Part shown: one piece after another, positions 18,306 through 27,149 of the stretch | Layout: every line of letters starts with the position of its first letter | Position numbering within the stretch: the stretch's first letter is position 1 | Source of the DNA: Bacteroidota bacterium | GTDB taxonomy: Bacteria > Bacteroidota > Bacteroidia > NS11-12g > UBA9320 | DNA: 64,000 bases | Assembly: GCA_947468275.1 (NCBI GenBank) | Contig: CANIKO010000002.1 | Location: 218,088 to 282,087 of the forward strand | Reading direction: 5' to 3' | Position numbers and translations under genes: made by a program | The notes under the pieces: generated by a model | What the model was told of the DNA's origin: nothing | The model's input: the letters and a program-made list of their open reading frames with translations, nothing else | Databases searched by the model: none

Positions 18306-19445
18306 ATGGGATTAATTCTTCAAATAATATGTTGGGGAATAGTTGGCATTTTTTTTAGCATTCAAATTTTTAGTTTAATCGCACAGTTTTTACCCAATAA
18401 TAAACCTGTTCAAAAATTTGAAGATTGGCCTAAAGTATCTATTTTATTGGCTGCACGAAATGAAGCCAAAACCATTGAGCGATGCCTTACAGCATTTTCA
18501 CAACTCAATTACCCTTCGGAAAAGCTTGAAATTTTGATAGGGAATGATGCCTCAGAAGATTCCACCCAACAAAGGGTTGAAAAATTTATCAAAGACAAAC
18601 CGAATTTTAAACTTTTTTATATTGAAACTAATCTTGGCAAAGCATTGGGAAAAGCCAATGTTTTAGCACATTTAGCCCACAAAGCAACCGGCGAATTTTA
18701 TTTTATAACCGATTGCGATGTAGCTGTACCAAAGGTTTGGATAAAATCATTATTAGGTTGCTTTACACCTAAAGTAGGTATTACCTCGGGAACTTCAACC
18801 TGCCAAGATGGAAGTTGGGCCGCTAATTTTCAATGCATCGATTGGCTGCATTTTATGGGCTACATTAAATCATTTGCAAATATTGGGGTTTCATGCACAT
18901 CGGTAGGCAATAATATGGCCATAAGAGCCGAGGCTTATTGGCAAACCGGCGGTTATGAAAATATTGATTTTTCAATAACTGAAGATTATCAATTATTTAA
19001 AGAGGTAACCTCACGAGGTTGGCAATGGCGGAACCTTTTAAATCCTGAATCGTTGGGATTAGCAACTTATGTTTCTTCATTTACGGAAATAATGCACCAG
19101 CGAAAACGGTGGTTGATGGGTGCCAATGAATTGCCTCTAAACTGGAAACTCTTATTAATCATTTACGGTTTATTTATTCCAATTTTATTTGTCTTTGCTT
19201 ATTTCGATATTGTGTTAGCTTTAAAAATATGGACTCTAAAATTTGCTTTGCAATCCTTATTTATTGTGGTTCTAGTATCAAAAGCAAAACTGAAATTTAA
19301 AAATATTAGTAGTTTTTATTTTGGATATGAATTGTATTTGATTTTTATGACCCTTATTACATCGCTATTCTATTTTTTACCAATAAAATCCATTTGGAAA
19401 GGAAGACGCTACAGCTCGAAGGGCCTGAACGAATTGTCAAAATAA
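18306..19445 (+). CDS. Family GT2 glycosyltransferase, membrane-bound
   Basis: 379 residues. One N-terminal helix, a GT-A domain with VSILLAARNEAKTIE, the DxD-like FITDCDVA, the SITEDYQLF (ED) acceptor motif, and a QRKRW motif (Q/RxxRW), then three C-terminal helices. This is the architecture of processive or polymer-modifying GT2 enzymes such as NAG transferases. Paired with the deacetylase 3 bp upstream, reminiscent of deacetylase/synthase pairs for beta-1,6-GlcNAc polymers, though this pair alone does not prove that product. Confidence 0.9.
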   Translation: MGLILQIICWGIVGIFFSIQIFSLIAQFLPNNKPVQKFEDWPKVSILLAARNEAKTIERCLTAFSQLNYPSEKLEILIGNDASEDSTQQRVEKFIKDKPNFKLFYIETNLGKALGKANVLAHLAHKATGEFYFITDCDVAVPKVWIKSLLGCFTPKVGITSGTSTCQDGSWAANFQCIDWLHFMGYIKSFANIGVSCTSVGNNMAIRAEAYWQTGGYENIDFSITEDYQLFKEVTSRGWQWRNLLNPESLGLATYVSSFTEIMHQRKRWLMGANELPLNWKLLLIIYGLFIPILFVFAYFDIVLALKIWTLKFALQSLFIVVLVSKAKLKFKNISSFYFGYELYLIFMTLITSLFYFLPIKSIWKGRRYSSKGLNELSK

Positions 19446-19451
19446 AAAGAC

Positions 19452-19481
19452 TTGCAGATTATTAATTAAACAATACATTTG
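19452..19481 (+). promoter_or_regulatory. Bacteroidota-type promoter of the T9SS cargo gene
   Basis: TTG (19452-19454), 19 bp spacer, TACATTTG (19474-19481). The transcript would start a few bases before the ATG at 19497, which supports that start codon. Confidence 0.6.
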
Positions 19482-19496
19482 AAATTCGAAAAAAAT

Positions 19497-20318
19497 ATGA
19501 AAAAAACGACTTTACTCCTTACTATTATTGCTAACTCCCTATTCTCCTTAGCACAACCTTTAATCACCAATTCAAGTTTTGAAAATTGGGCTACAAGATA
19601 TACTAAACTTGCACCAGTAGGCTGGCAATGCGATTCGGTAGGACTTATAACCGCAAGTGTAAAAAAAGTTTCCATACCTAGTGTGGGAAGTTATGCCATT
19701 CAAATTGGAACCATGTCTTATGCAGGTGGGGTAATTAGTTCATATATTTCAAGAGAAGATTCAGTTACTTCCACTCCTGGAAATCTTACATTCGACTATA
19801 AGGTGTATAATAATATTACCTCTCAGTTTAATGGACTTTATCTAGAAATTTATTTTAAAGATTCGAAGAAAAAAGATTTAAGAGACTTTAATTGGACCTC
19901 AACAGGCAACAATAGTTCATTTGCCTCCGGCAGTTTGGCTATTTCATTTAATACTGGTGAAATCCCAAAATATTACATGTTAAGAATTAGCTATTTCAAT
20001 GTGGGTGGTGTAGCAGGAGAATATGCTATTTTAGATAATCTTAAGTTTTCTAAACCTAGCGCATCAATGAAAACTTTAAGTAATTCACTTATTTCGGTTT
20101 ATCCAAATCCAGCAACAGGAAGTATAAATTTTACGGATAAAGCCAAAGATAAACTTATTAAAGTGAGATTAATTTCGGCCACAGGCCAAAATTTAGAATT
20201 TCCGGTTACTAATTCTTCGATTGATATTTCAGGCTTAAGCAAAGGAATTTATATAGTAGAATTAATAGATACTGAAAATAAAATTTTAAAAAGAGAGAAA
20301 GTAAGTGTATTAAATTAA
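19497..20318 (+). CDS. Secreted protein with a T9SS type A sorting domain
   Basis: 273 residues. Signal peptide MKKTTLLLTIIANSLFSLAQ; a central beta-rich region beginning ITNSSFENWATRY, of the PCMD/carbohydrate-binding-like kind seen in Bacteroidota surface proteins; and a C-terminal type A sorting domain (about 200-273) with VYPNPATGSINF, SATGQNLE and LSKGIYIVELID. It is exported by the type IX system and its C-terminus is then removed. Specific function unknown. The 3' end overlaps the convergent queA end by 4 bp. Confidence 0.88.
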   Translation: MKKTTLLLTIIANSLFSLAQPLITNSSFENWATRYTKLAPVGWQCDSVGLITASVKKVSIPSVGSYAIQIGTMSYAGGVISSYISREDSVTSTPGNLTFDYKVYNNITSQFNGLYLEIYFKDSKKKDLRDFNWTSTGNNSSFASGSLAISFNTGEIPKYYMLRISYFNVGGVAGEYAILDNLKFSKPSASMKTLSNSLISVYPNPATGSINFTDKAKDKLIKVRLISATGQNLEFPVTNSSIDISGLSKGIYIVELIDTENKILKREKVSVLN

Positions 20319-21535
20319 TCTTCAGTTAACCATATCAAACTGCTATCACCGTAACTTAAAAAGCGGTAATTATTTTCTAAAGCATTGCTATAAACCTTCT
20401 GCCAGTCATCTCCTATAAAGGCCGCCACTAGCATTATCAATGTAGTGTTAGGGTAATGAAAATTAGTAATCAAGGCTTTTACAGAGGCAAATTTATACCC
20501 TGGCATTATCATGATAGCTGTTTTGGCAGCAATTACTTTTAGGTTCATTCGGAGCAAGTAGTTTTTTATTACCTCCAAAGATTCGTTCCATGTCAAGGGA
20601 AAATGTAAAAATTGGTAAGGGTATAGTTTTTCAATGGATAATGGTTCATGTTCATTCCTATGAATTTTCACACCCATCCAGTACAAACTTTCCAATGTTC
20701 TCAAGGAAGTGGTTCCTACAGCTATTCTTATTTTATCTTCTAAAAGTTCCTCTATTGTTTCTGACGTTACCGAAATCATTTCGCTATGCATTTCATGGTT
20801 TACCATTGCTTCTACATTAACTGGGGCAAAGGTTCCCGCTCCGACATAAAGAGTTACTTCTGCCGTTTCTATTTCCTTTTTTATTAGTCTTTCCAACACT
20901 TCGTCCGAAAAATGAAGACCAGCGGTTGGTGCAGCTACAGCTCCTTCCTGTTTTGCAAATACCGTTTGGTAGGAAGTTAAATCAGCAACTTCAGCGTCTC
21001 GTTTTATATATGGAGGCAAAGGGGTTTTTCCTGCCAAATCAAGAATCATACTAAAGGGTAAATCTCCACCCCAACTAAGTTCTACCAATTGTTTTTCTTT
21101 TGAAATCAACCTTGCATTTAACGAAATTTCACGGGTTGAATCATGTGATTTTAAAGTTAAAATTTCATCATCTTTCCACCGTTTTAAATTTCCAATCATA
21201 CAATGCCAAATACATTTATCAGTAACTCTTAACGCTAATTCCATTTGGGAAAACGGACTTTCAGGCTCCAATAGAAATACTTCAATTTTTGCCCCGGAGG
21301 CCCTAAAAAAATTCAATCGTGCCGGAATAACTTTGGCATTATTTAAAATCAATTGACTATTCGTTGGCAGTAATTTAGGGAGTTCATTAAATAAAAGATT
21401 TACAATTTCACCTTTTTTATAGACCAATAATTTAGAGGTATCCCGTTTTTCCAAAGGTTTTTGAGCAATACGCTCTTCAGGAAGCATATACTCAAAGTGA
21501 GATAATTTTATATTCAGAAACTTTTCTGGAATCAT
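20315..21535 (-). CDS. queA: tRNA preQ1(34) S-adenosylmethionine ribosyltransferase-isomerase
   Basis: 406 residues. Family signatures: YMLPEERIAQKPLEKRDTSK near the start, GAVAAPTAGLHFSDEVL in the middle, HLYVGAGTF-like LYVGAGTFAPV, and VGTTSLRTLES. The C-terminus has FHYPNTTLIMLVAAFIG. It transfers the ribosyl group of SAM to preQ1 at tRNA position 34 in queuosine synthesis. It overlaps dprA by 4 bp (ATGA), so the two form an operon. Confidence 0.95.
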   Translation of the reverse strand: MIPEKFLNIKLSHFEYMLPEERIAQKPLEKRDTSKLLVYKKGEIVNLLFNELPKLLPTNSQLILNNAKVIPARLNFFRASGAKIEVFLLEPESPFSQMELALRVTDKCIWHCMIGNLKRWKDDEILTLKSHDSTREISLNARLISKEKQLVELSWGGDLPFSMILDLAGKTPLPPYIKRDAEVADLTSYQTVFAKQEGAVAAPTAGLHFSDEVLERLIKKEIETAEVTLYVGAGTFAPVNVEAMVNHEMHSEMISVTSETIEELLEDKIRIAVGTTSLRTLESLYWMGVKIHRNEHEPLSIEKLYPYQFLHFPLTWNESLEVIKNYLLRMNLKVIAAKTAIMIMPGYKFASVKALITNFHYPNTTLIMLVAAFIGDDWQKVYSNALENNYRFLSYGDSSLIWLTED

Positions 21536-22626
21536 AGCAATTGAAACCGTTTTCCCGGCAAAGTTTTTATTAATCCTTTAAATTCCAAATCCAACAAAGT
21601 TAATGCGGCCTGGCTACTACTAAATTTGGAAACACTAATTATTTCATCAATTTCCATTAAGGAGGTTTCTTTAAATAAATCCCACAATAATATTTCTTCA
21701 GGCGACAAATCTATTGGCAACGAGCGCTGCGATGGCGGTAGTCTTGATGATGTATCCCAGCCTAATGATCTCACCAAGTCCAGTGAATTTTCAATCATTT
21801 CGGCTTTATTGGTTTTTATTAAAAAATTACAACCTGTTGATTTTTCATCATTGCTCCGACCGGGCAACGCCATTAAAATTCTATCATATTGCCAGGCAAG
21901 TTCAGCTGTTATCATAGAACCGCCTCGTTGTGCAGTTTCTATAACAATTAAAGCGTCGCATAATCCCGCCACAATTCTATTTCTTCTAGGAAAATTTTCA
22001 CGGTCGGGATTAGTACCTGATAAAAATTCAGTTATTAATCCTCCCTTACCATCTATCATAGGTTGAACATATTTTTTATGGTCGGCAGGATACAATCGGT
22101 CTAACCCATGAGCCAAAACTCCAATCGTCGGCAATTTATTTTTCAAAGCCGCTTTATGAGCACAAACATCTATTCCATAGGCCATTCCGCTAATTACAGT
22201 TATTCCAGTACCGTTCAAATCCTCTAATAATTTCTCACAAAATTGCTTGCCATATTCGGTAGGTTTTCGGGTGCCAACGATTCCAATTATTTTATCAGCA
22301 TTCAAATCAGCATTGCCAAATTGATAAAGAACTACAGGACAATCTGCAGTGCTTTTTAACCGATAAGGATAATCAGAAGAAGCATAAAAAAAGGTTTTAA
22401 TTTTATGCTTTTCTATAAACTTTAGTTCATCTTCCGCCTTTTGAAAATCACTAAACGCTAAAACTGCTTTGGCCGTTACCTCCCCAATTTCCGGAATTTT
22501 TAAAAGTGTTGATCTTTTAGCTTTAAAAACTGCAGATGCACTTCCACAATAACTAATAAGATTTTTTGCAATTACTGGACCCACGCCATCAACAAGGGTT
22601 AAAGCTATTTGATATTGAAGTTCCAC
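21532..22626 (-). CDS. dprA: DNA-processing protein DprA
   Basis: About 364 residues. N-terminal helix-hairpin-helix region (LVDGVGPVIAKNL), then the Rossmann-like DprA core: IGIVGTRKPTEYG, VISGMAYGIDVCAHKAAL, TIGVLAHGLDRLYPADHKK, and RNRIVAGLCDALIVIETAQRGGS is spread over residues 230-255. A C-terminal winged-helix domain follows. It loads RecA on incoming single-stranded DNA in natural transformation. I choose GTG at 22626 (VELQYQIALTL) over GTG at 22689; a TAATTTTG element at 22642-22635 lies between them. Confidence 0.93.
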   Translation of the reverse strand: MELQYQIALTLVDGVGPVIAKNLISYCGSASAVFKAKRSTLLKIPEIGEVTAKAVLAFSDFQKAEDELKFIEKHKIKTFFYASSDYPYRLKSTADCPVVLYQFGNADLNADKIIGIVGTRKPTEYGKQFCEKLLEDLNGTGITVISGMAYGIDVCAHKAALKNKLPTIGVLAHGLDRLYPADHKKYVQPMIDGKGGLITEFLSGTNPDRENFPRRNRIVAGLCDALIVIETAQRGGSMITAELAWQYDRILMALPGRSNDEKSTGCNFLIKTNKAEMIENSLDLVRSLGWDTSSRLPPSQRSLPIDLSPEEILLWDLFKETSLMEIDEIISVSKFSSSQAALTLLDLEFKGLIKTLPGKRFQLL

Positions 22627-22712
22627 TTGAAAGGCAAAATTAAGATATTTTGCAAATTTGAAAATGCTAAACTTGAAAGCATAATTCACAATTAATTATA
22701 AAATACCAATAA

Positions 22713-23999
22713 TTACCTCTTGTTAGTATTGGTATTCATATGCAAGTAACCGATTAATTCATCATAACCAAACTGCTGGTTTTTATGATAAAGAAAAATA
22801 TCATAGTCGTTTTCGGTTTCATAATGATCACCTTCTGTAAAGGTCAATTCTGGAGTTATACCATCATCCGCAGGAGTTACATATTCATAGTTGTAGTAGC
22901 TTTGTTTTAACTTAACTGCCTTAAAATAACAGCCTTTATCAGGCAGAAAATCCATTTTGTATTTTTCTTTCATTTGCCAATCTGTAAGTTCGCCAAAAAT
23001 ATATACCCCATTAGGACTAATTTCATGGTCAGCCTTTAAATAAAAATGCACCACGGCATAGTCACCATCCTCTACTATTTTGGTTCCATCTTTATTTTGA
23101 ATAGCTCGGCGACCGTTAAAATCAAACTGATTATAGTAGGCCAAATGTGCACGGGTTTGATCAGGTTTTAATACCGCATTTTTCATGGAGTCAATATATT
23201 TTTCAGCCACATTCATACTAAAAAAACGAAGTGAACGAATATCAAAATATCTAAATTCATTACCACCGCCAAAGAGATTTCCTTCTTCATAATTATAAGT
23301 CAATTGACCATTACTTACAAAATTGGGCTTTAGATTAGTGATAGCTGAACTCCAGTTATAGTTTTGTAATACAGAAGCTTTGACATCAATATATGGGTTG
23401 GGAATAAAATAATTTTTAAAATCTACCCAAAAATCTACCTCTTGTTTTGAAAAACGGTAGCGAACATCTGTTGCACTATTTACCTTCGATGTCACAATTA
23501 CTTTTGGATCCAACACCATAAAACGCCTTACCAATAGCAAATCTTCGGTATCAAAATTCCGGTAAACCTTTAAAATATAATTCCCCGAACGGGTAAATGA
23601 AACATCTTGGGTAGGTAATACGCATTTGTAACTAACATATTTTTGATACGTATTTGTACTAAATTTATAATCCGTTATGTTACTTTGATAATTTCCTGCG
23701 AGGTATTCATTTTGGGTCATATTGCTAGGTTCCCAGTTAGAGTTGCAATGGATCATGGTGAACTGTAAAAACTCATTGGTAGGTTTCAGCATATCAAAAG
23801 TTAATTGTAATTGCTCGCCAGAATTAAGGTTTATCATGGGCACAGGATCGGTAGTTTCACTCGTTTTGTTTAATAAAACAGTTTCAACCAATGGGTCTAA
23901 TATTTTATTTTTATAAACCACTGGATCATCCACTCCCAAATCCTGCGCTTGAAGAAAACATGGAATACTAAATAATAATAGAATACTTAATTTATACAT
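22713..23999 (-). CDS. Type IX secretion system plug protein (DUF5103)
   Basis: 428 residues from the ATG at 23999, with signal peptide MYKLSILLLFSIPCFLQAQ. The N-terminal region shows the DUF5103 pattern: VYKNKILDPLVETVLLNK, an early beta domain with TMIHCNSNWEPSNMTQNEYL, and FEFR-like EFRYFDIRSLRFFS. In Flavobacterium johnsoniae the Plug protein closes the SprA translocon pore after cargo release. Two T9SS cargo proteins are encoded in this same window. The next gene on this strand, dprA, is 86 bp away. Confidence 0.85.
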   Translation of the reverse strand: MYKLSILLLFSIPCFLQAQDLGVDDPVVYKNKILDPLVETVLLNKTSETTDPVPMINLNSGEQLQLTFDMLKPTNEFLQFTMIHCNSNWEPSNMTQNEYLAGNYQSNITDYKFSTNTYQKYVSYKCVLPTQDVSFTRSGNYILKVYRNFDTEDLLLVRRFMVLDPKVIVTSKVNSATDVRYRFSKQEVDFWVDFKNYFIPNPYIDVKASVLQNYNWSSAITNLKPNFVSNGQLTYNYEEGNLFGGGNEFRYFDIRSLRFFSMNVAEKYIDSMKNAVLKPDQTRAHLAYYNQFDFNGRRAIQNKDGTKIVEDGDYAVVHFYLKADHEISPNGVYIFGELTDWQMKEKYKMDFLPDKGCYFKAVKLKQSYYNYEYVTPADDGITPELTFTEGDHYETENDYDIFLYHKNQQFGYDELIGYLHMNTNTNKR

Positions 24000-24130
24000 T
24001 GAAATTTGATAACGCAAAATAGATACCATTTTGTGTAGAAAACAATTTATTTATTATGGAATTTACCACCTTATGGATAAACTAACGGCATTGTGCAAGT
24101 TTGAACCTATTAGATTGTATTTTTGTTATC

Positions 24131-24499
24131 ATGATCCGATTTTTCAAATCCCTCTCGTTTGCGATTCAAGGCATAACGTTTTTATTGCGCTTTGAAAAAA
24201 ATGCAAAAATTCAAACTACAATCGCAATTTTAACAATCGCATTAGGTTTTTGGTTAAAAATTTCAAACTATGAATGGATAATCTGTATTATAGGCATTGG
24301 GATAGTATTAGGTGCTGAAGCTTTTAATACGGCTATTGAAAATCTTTGCAATTTGACTGAACCCAACCCAAATCCTAAAATAAAAACCATTAAAGACCTT
24401 TCCGCATCTGCAGTGTTGATAGTAAGTATGTCTGTAGCTTTTGCCGGAATTATTATTTTTCTACCTAAATTTTTATTCAAACTTGGCTTATTGAATTAA
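24131..24499 (+). CDS. dgkA: Diacylglycerol kinase family protein (DgkA-like, possibly undecaprenol kinase)
   Basis: 122 residues, three membrane helices. Family motif EAFNTAIENLCNL (catalytic Glu and Asn) near residue 58-70, and KDLSASAVLIVS following. In Gram-positive bacteria this family phosphorylates undecaprenol; in E. coli it phosphorylates diacylglycerol. Here the substrate is undecided. I choose the ATG at 24131 (MIRFFKS); a TTG at 24101 would add an unlikely extension. TATTTTTG at 24118-24125 may be the -7 element. Confidence 0.9.
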   Translation: MIRFFKSLSFAIQGITFLLRFEKNAKIQTTIAILTIALGFWLKISNYEWIICIIGIGIVLGAEAFNTAIENLCNLTEPNPNPKIKTIKDLSASAVLIVSMSVAFAGIIIFLPKFLFKLGLLN

Positions 24500-24574
24500 A
24501 TTTTTAATCAAACTGATATTTATCATTCTTTTTTGAACTTATTTACCTAACATTTGCATAAAAATAACCTCATT

Positions 24575-24805
24575 ATGAAATCAAATATAAGTCAAGCCGA
24601 CAAAATAATTCGCATTACTGTGGCAGTATCTTTAGGGATTGTAAGCATTTTCACCAGTCAAATATGGTTTGGAATAGTGGGTCTGATTATTTTAATTACA
24701 GCGTTAATTAATTTCTGCCCCATTTATACTATTTTCGGATACAGTACCCGAAAATATCACTCTAGTCCTTTTCACGCCAAACCTAAAAAGAAAAATCATC
24801 ACTAA
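24575..24805 (+). CDS. YgaP-like transmembrane domain protein (DUF2892)
   Basis: 76 residues from the ATG at 24575: MKSNISQADKIIRITVAV is the usual opening of DUF2892, followed by two helices and the conserved FCPIYTIFGYST segment. In other bacteria the domain is fused to a rhodanese in YgaP and relates to sulfur handling; here it stands alone. It is directly followed (9 bp) by an OsmC-family gene, a common partner with thiol-related chemistry. Confidence 0.85.
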   Translation: MKSNISQADKIIRITVAVSLGIVSIFTSQIWFGIVGLIILITALINFCPIYTIFGYSTRKYHSSPFHAKPKKKNHH

Positions 24806-24814
24806 GATTATTTC

Positions 24815-25216
24815 ATGCAGCATATTACCGAATCTCGCCATGTGGATGAATTAGCATTTGATGCACTTTTAGATGGACACACCATACGTTTTGATGGCAA
24901 GGATGGGAACACTGGCCCGCGGCCAAAAGCAATTATTTTGAACTCTTTGGCTATTTGTTCAGGCTTTGATGTTGTGCCTATTCTGGAAAAAATGAAAGTT
25001 AAATTTTCAGACTTCAGTATAAAAACCACGGGCGATTTAACGGATGACGTTCCTTCCGTTTACAGCCATATTCATATGGAATTTAGAATTAAAACTGCCA
25101 AAGAAAACCAAACCAAAGTAGAACGAGCCGTTCAGCTATCCACTGAAAAATATTGTGGGGTGTATGCCATGCTTATTAAGGTTTGTCCTATTTCGCAATC
25201 CATTACTTATCTTTAA
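24815..25216 (+). CDS. OsmC family protein
   Basis: 133 residues. OsmC/Ohr fold with the first catalytic cysteine in LAICSGFDVVPIL (near residue 48). The second conserved Cys is in EKYCGVYAML (near residue 112). Such proteins reduce organic hydroperoxides with thiol partners. The pairing with a YgaP-like membrane protein suggests sulfur or thiol metabolism. The array of palindromes begins 12 bp after its stop codon. Confidence 0.9.
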   Translation: MQHITESRHVDELAFDALLDGHTIRFDGKDGNTGPRPKAIILNSLAICSGFDVVPILEKMKVKFSDFSIKTTGDLTDDVPSVYSHIHMEFRIKTAKENQTKVERAVQLSTEKYCGVYAMLIKVCPISQSITYL

Positions 25217-25228
25217 TTTTTGTTAATT

Positions 25229-25383
25229 CAGTCAGTCTGCTGACCAAATTTATATTAATACAGTCAGTGTACTGACTATATTTTCATTTATTATTTCTTT
25301 CTAGAAGTCATTTTTTGGCATTTTTCATTAATTCAGTCAGTGTACTGACTGAATTTACATTAATTCAGTCAGCACACTGACTA
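25229..25383. repeat. Four 18-bp palindromes in two 32-bp-spaced pairs (candidate operator array)
   Basis: Copies at 25229-25246, 25261-25278, 25334-25351 and 25366-25383. The consensus is CAGTCAGTGTACTGACTG, preceded by TTAATT and followed by AT-rich (T/A)ATTT. Starts are 32 bp apart within each pair and 73 bp between pairs. Copies 2 and 3 are nearly perfect; copies 1 and 4 have two or three changes. The last copy abuts the TATATTTG element before the DUF4143 ATPase gene. The 32 bp spacing is about three helical turns, fitting binding of a dimeric regulator to one face. Confidence 0.75.
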
Positions 25384-25389
25384 TATTTG
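25382..25389 (+). promoter_or_regulatory. Possible -7 element of the DUF4143 ATPase gene
   Basis: TATATTTG directly following palindrome copy 4 and 25 bp before the ATG at 25414. No TTG at standard distance, but the palindrome would occupy the promoter spacer, as expected for repression. Copy 2 is followed by a similar TATATTTT. Confidence 0.4.
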
Positions 25390-25413
25390 CATTTTTTATA
25401 TTACTTTTGAATT

Positions 25414-26541
25414 ATGTTTAAAAGAAAATTACAAGAAATAATGGAAAGTAACTTTAATAAACAAAAGGTTGCTTTGCTTCTTGGAGCTAGAAGGGTGGGC
25501 AAAACAGAACTATTGGAAACCATCTATGAAAAACACAAAGCCACAACATTGTGGCTTAATGGCGAAGATGCTGATACTGCCACATTATTAGAAAACCGCA
25601 GCGAAGCCAATTACCGAAAATTATTGGAAGGCTATAACTTACTATTTATTGACGAAGCGCAATTTATCCCGGATATAGCCCGAAAAGTAAAGTTGATGAT
25701 TGACACCATAAAACCTTTACATGTCGTTATTACAGGTTCATCCGCATTTGATATTGTGCAAATGGGCGAACCGCTTGTGGGCAGAACGATTACTTACAAT
25801 ATGTATCCGTTGGCCCAAATGGAATGGAAACAAGCCGAAAATTTATTGCAAACCAAGCAAAACTTAGACGACCGATTGATTTATGGGAGCTATCCTGAAC
25901 TTAGCAGTATGACTGCCTCTGACCAAAAGGCCGCTTACTTGCGTGAGTTGATTAATACCTATTTATTAAAGGATATTTTAATGTTTGAAAATATCAAAAA
26001 CTCACAAAAACTAAAGGATTTATTAGTTCTTATTGCATATCAGGTGGGCAACGAAGTGTCTCCACACGAACTGGGAAAACAACTGGGGATGAGTAAAAAT
26101 ACTGTAGAACGGTATTTGGATTTACTGTCGAAAGTATTTGTGATATACAGCCGGAGTGGCTATAGCAGCAACCTGAGAAAAGAAGTGGTTAAAAGCAAAC
26201 GCTGGTATTTTGTAGATAACGGAATACGCAACGGACTGATTAATGATTTCAGGCCATTGGCGATACGAAATGATGTTGGCCCCTTATGGGAACAATACAT
26301 TTTGGCTGAACGGATTAAATACAATAGCTACAATCAAAACGCCGTAGAAAATTATTTCTGGCGGACCTACGACCAACAGGAAATAGACCTGATAGAAGTG
26401 AAAGACACCAACCTATTAGCCATTGAATGCAAATGGAAAGATGATAAATATAAAATACCAACAGCATTTGCCAAGGCTTATCCGGATGCTAAGTTTCAAT
26501 TAATAAATCAAGGGAATTATTTGGGGTGGATTGGGGGGTAG
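25414..26541 (+). CDS. AAA-family ATPase with DUF4143 domain
   Basis: 375 residues. N-terminal AAA_14 module with Walker A LLGARRVGKTELL, Walker B NLLFIDEAQFI and the sensor VVITGSSAF. A middle winged-helix-like LGKQLGMSKNTVERYLDLL follows. The C-terminal DUF4143 part has QQEIDLIEVKDTNLLAIECKW, resembling a PD-(D/E)xK nuclease core (D, then E-x-K). Roles of this family are poorly known; accessory gene distribution and defence or toxin links are suspected. It is preceded by the four-palindrome array and followed by a hairpin. Confidence 0.9.
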   Translation: MFKRKLQEIMESNFNKQKVALLLGARRVGKTELLETIYEKHKATTLWLNGEDADTATLLENRSEANYRKLLEGYNLLFIDEAQFIPDIARKVKLMIDTIKPLHVVITGSSAFDIVQMGEPLVGRTITYNMYPLAQMEWKQAENLLQTKQNLDDRLIYGSYPELSSMTASDQKAAYLRELINTYLLKDILMFENIKNSQKLKDLLVLIAYQVGNEVSPHELGKQLGMSKNTVERYLDLLSKVFVIYSRSGYSSNLRKEVVKSKRWYFVDNGIRNGLINDFRPLAIRNDVGPLWEQYILAERIKYNSYNQNAVENYFWRTYDQQEIDLIEVKDTNLLAIECKWKDDKYKIPTAFAKAYPDAKFQLINQGNYLGWIGG

Positions 26542-26557
26542 GATTGAAATTTAATTT

Positions 26558-26579
26558 CGATTCGTGTGGACACGAATCG
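26558..26579. terminator. Perfect inverted repeat between convergent genes, possible bidirectional terminator
   Basis: CGATTCGTGT, GG, ACACGAATCG: a 10+2+10 perfect palindrome 16 bp after the ATPase stop and 27 bp before the end of the convergent small gene. It lacks a clear T-run on the + side, so it may equally be a protein-binding or repeat element. Confidence 0.4.
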
Positions 26580-26606
26580 AGGCTCAGGAATTACTTACTA
26601 TTTAAT

Positions 26607-26921
26607 TTAAATAACTGTTTCCTTATATTGAATAGGCCACCCCTCATAGGTATATGCTTCATTGGTGCCCTCAAATTCTTCATTTAATAATGAAATTAAT
26701 AGATCGAGCGTAGCGATCAAACTACTGGTTTTTACAGGAATTTTCCACCATCCGGGGCTATTCTCAAAGGTTCTTATATTTTCATCAAATTCATTTAACT
26801 GATTGACAGAAATTTCGGTTCCCATACCACCAATCAAAGTTTTAGTTTGATTAAAAACACTTATTAAAGTGCTTTTATCTGTGGTATTAGTAATATACTC
26901 ATCCAATAAAATATCTACCAT
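26607..26921 (-). CDS. Small hypothetical protein
   Basis: 104 residues, mildly acidic, predicted mostly helical with a central SPGWWKIPVKTSSLIATLDLLI segment split by two Trp. No signal peptide, membrane helix or recognised motif. It is convergent with the ATPase gene and separated from it by the hairpin. I do not recognise the family. ATG start at 26921 in AT-rich surroundings; codon use looks like that of its neighbours. Confidence 0.5.
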   Translation of the reverse strand: MVDILLDEYITNTTDKSTLISVFNQTKTLIGGMGTEISVNQLNEFDENIRTFENSPGWWKIPVKTSSLIATLDLLISLLNEEFEGTNEAYTYEGWPIQYKETVI

Positions 26922-27149
26922 ACCATAACTAATTCCTTCCCTGTTGCCTGCACAATTTCCGTAAATTTTGGCTAAATTTTGGTTAAATGTGCTAATCCCT
27001 ATTGATTCGAATGTTTGACATATATAATGACTTACAATTCAATAAAGTATTCACTTATCCAAAATCCTTTTCCCTTATATTCTAAAAAAGTTATTTTTTC
27101 CATGTTTTTTTATATTTAAAAAGTATAAATCTATTCCTGTTGTCGCCTT

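Noticed and set aside
25229..25383. CRISPR-like array upstream of the DUF4143 ATPase
   Set aside because: Only four short palindromes, spacers of 14 and 55 bp rather than about 30-40 bp, and no cas gene. They fit operators better.
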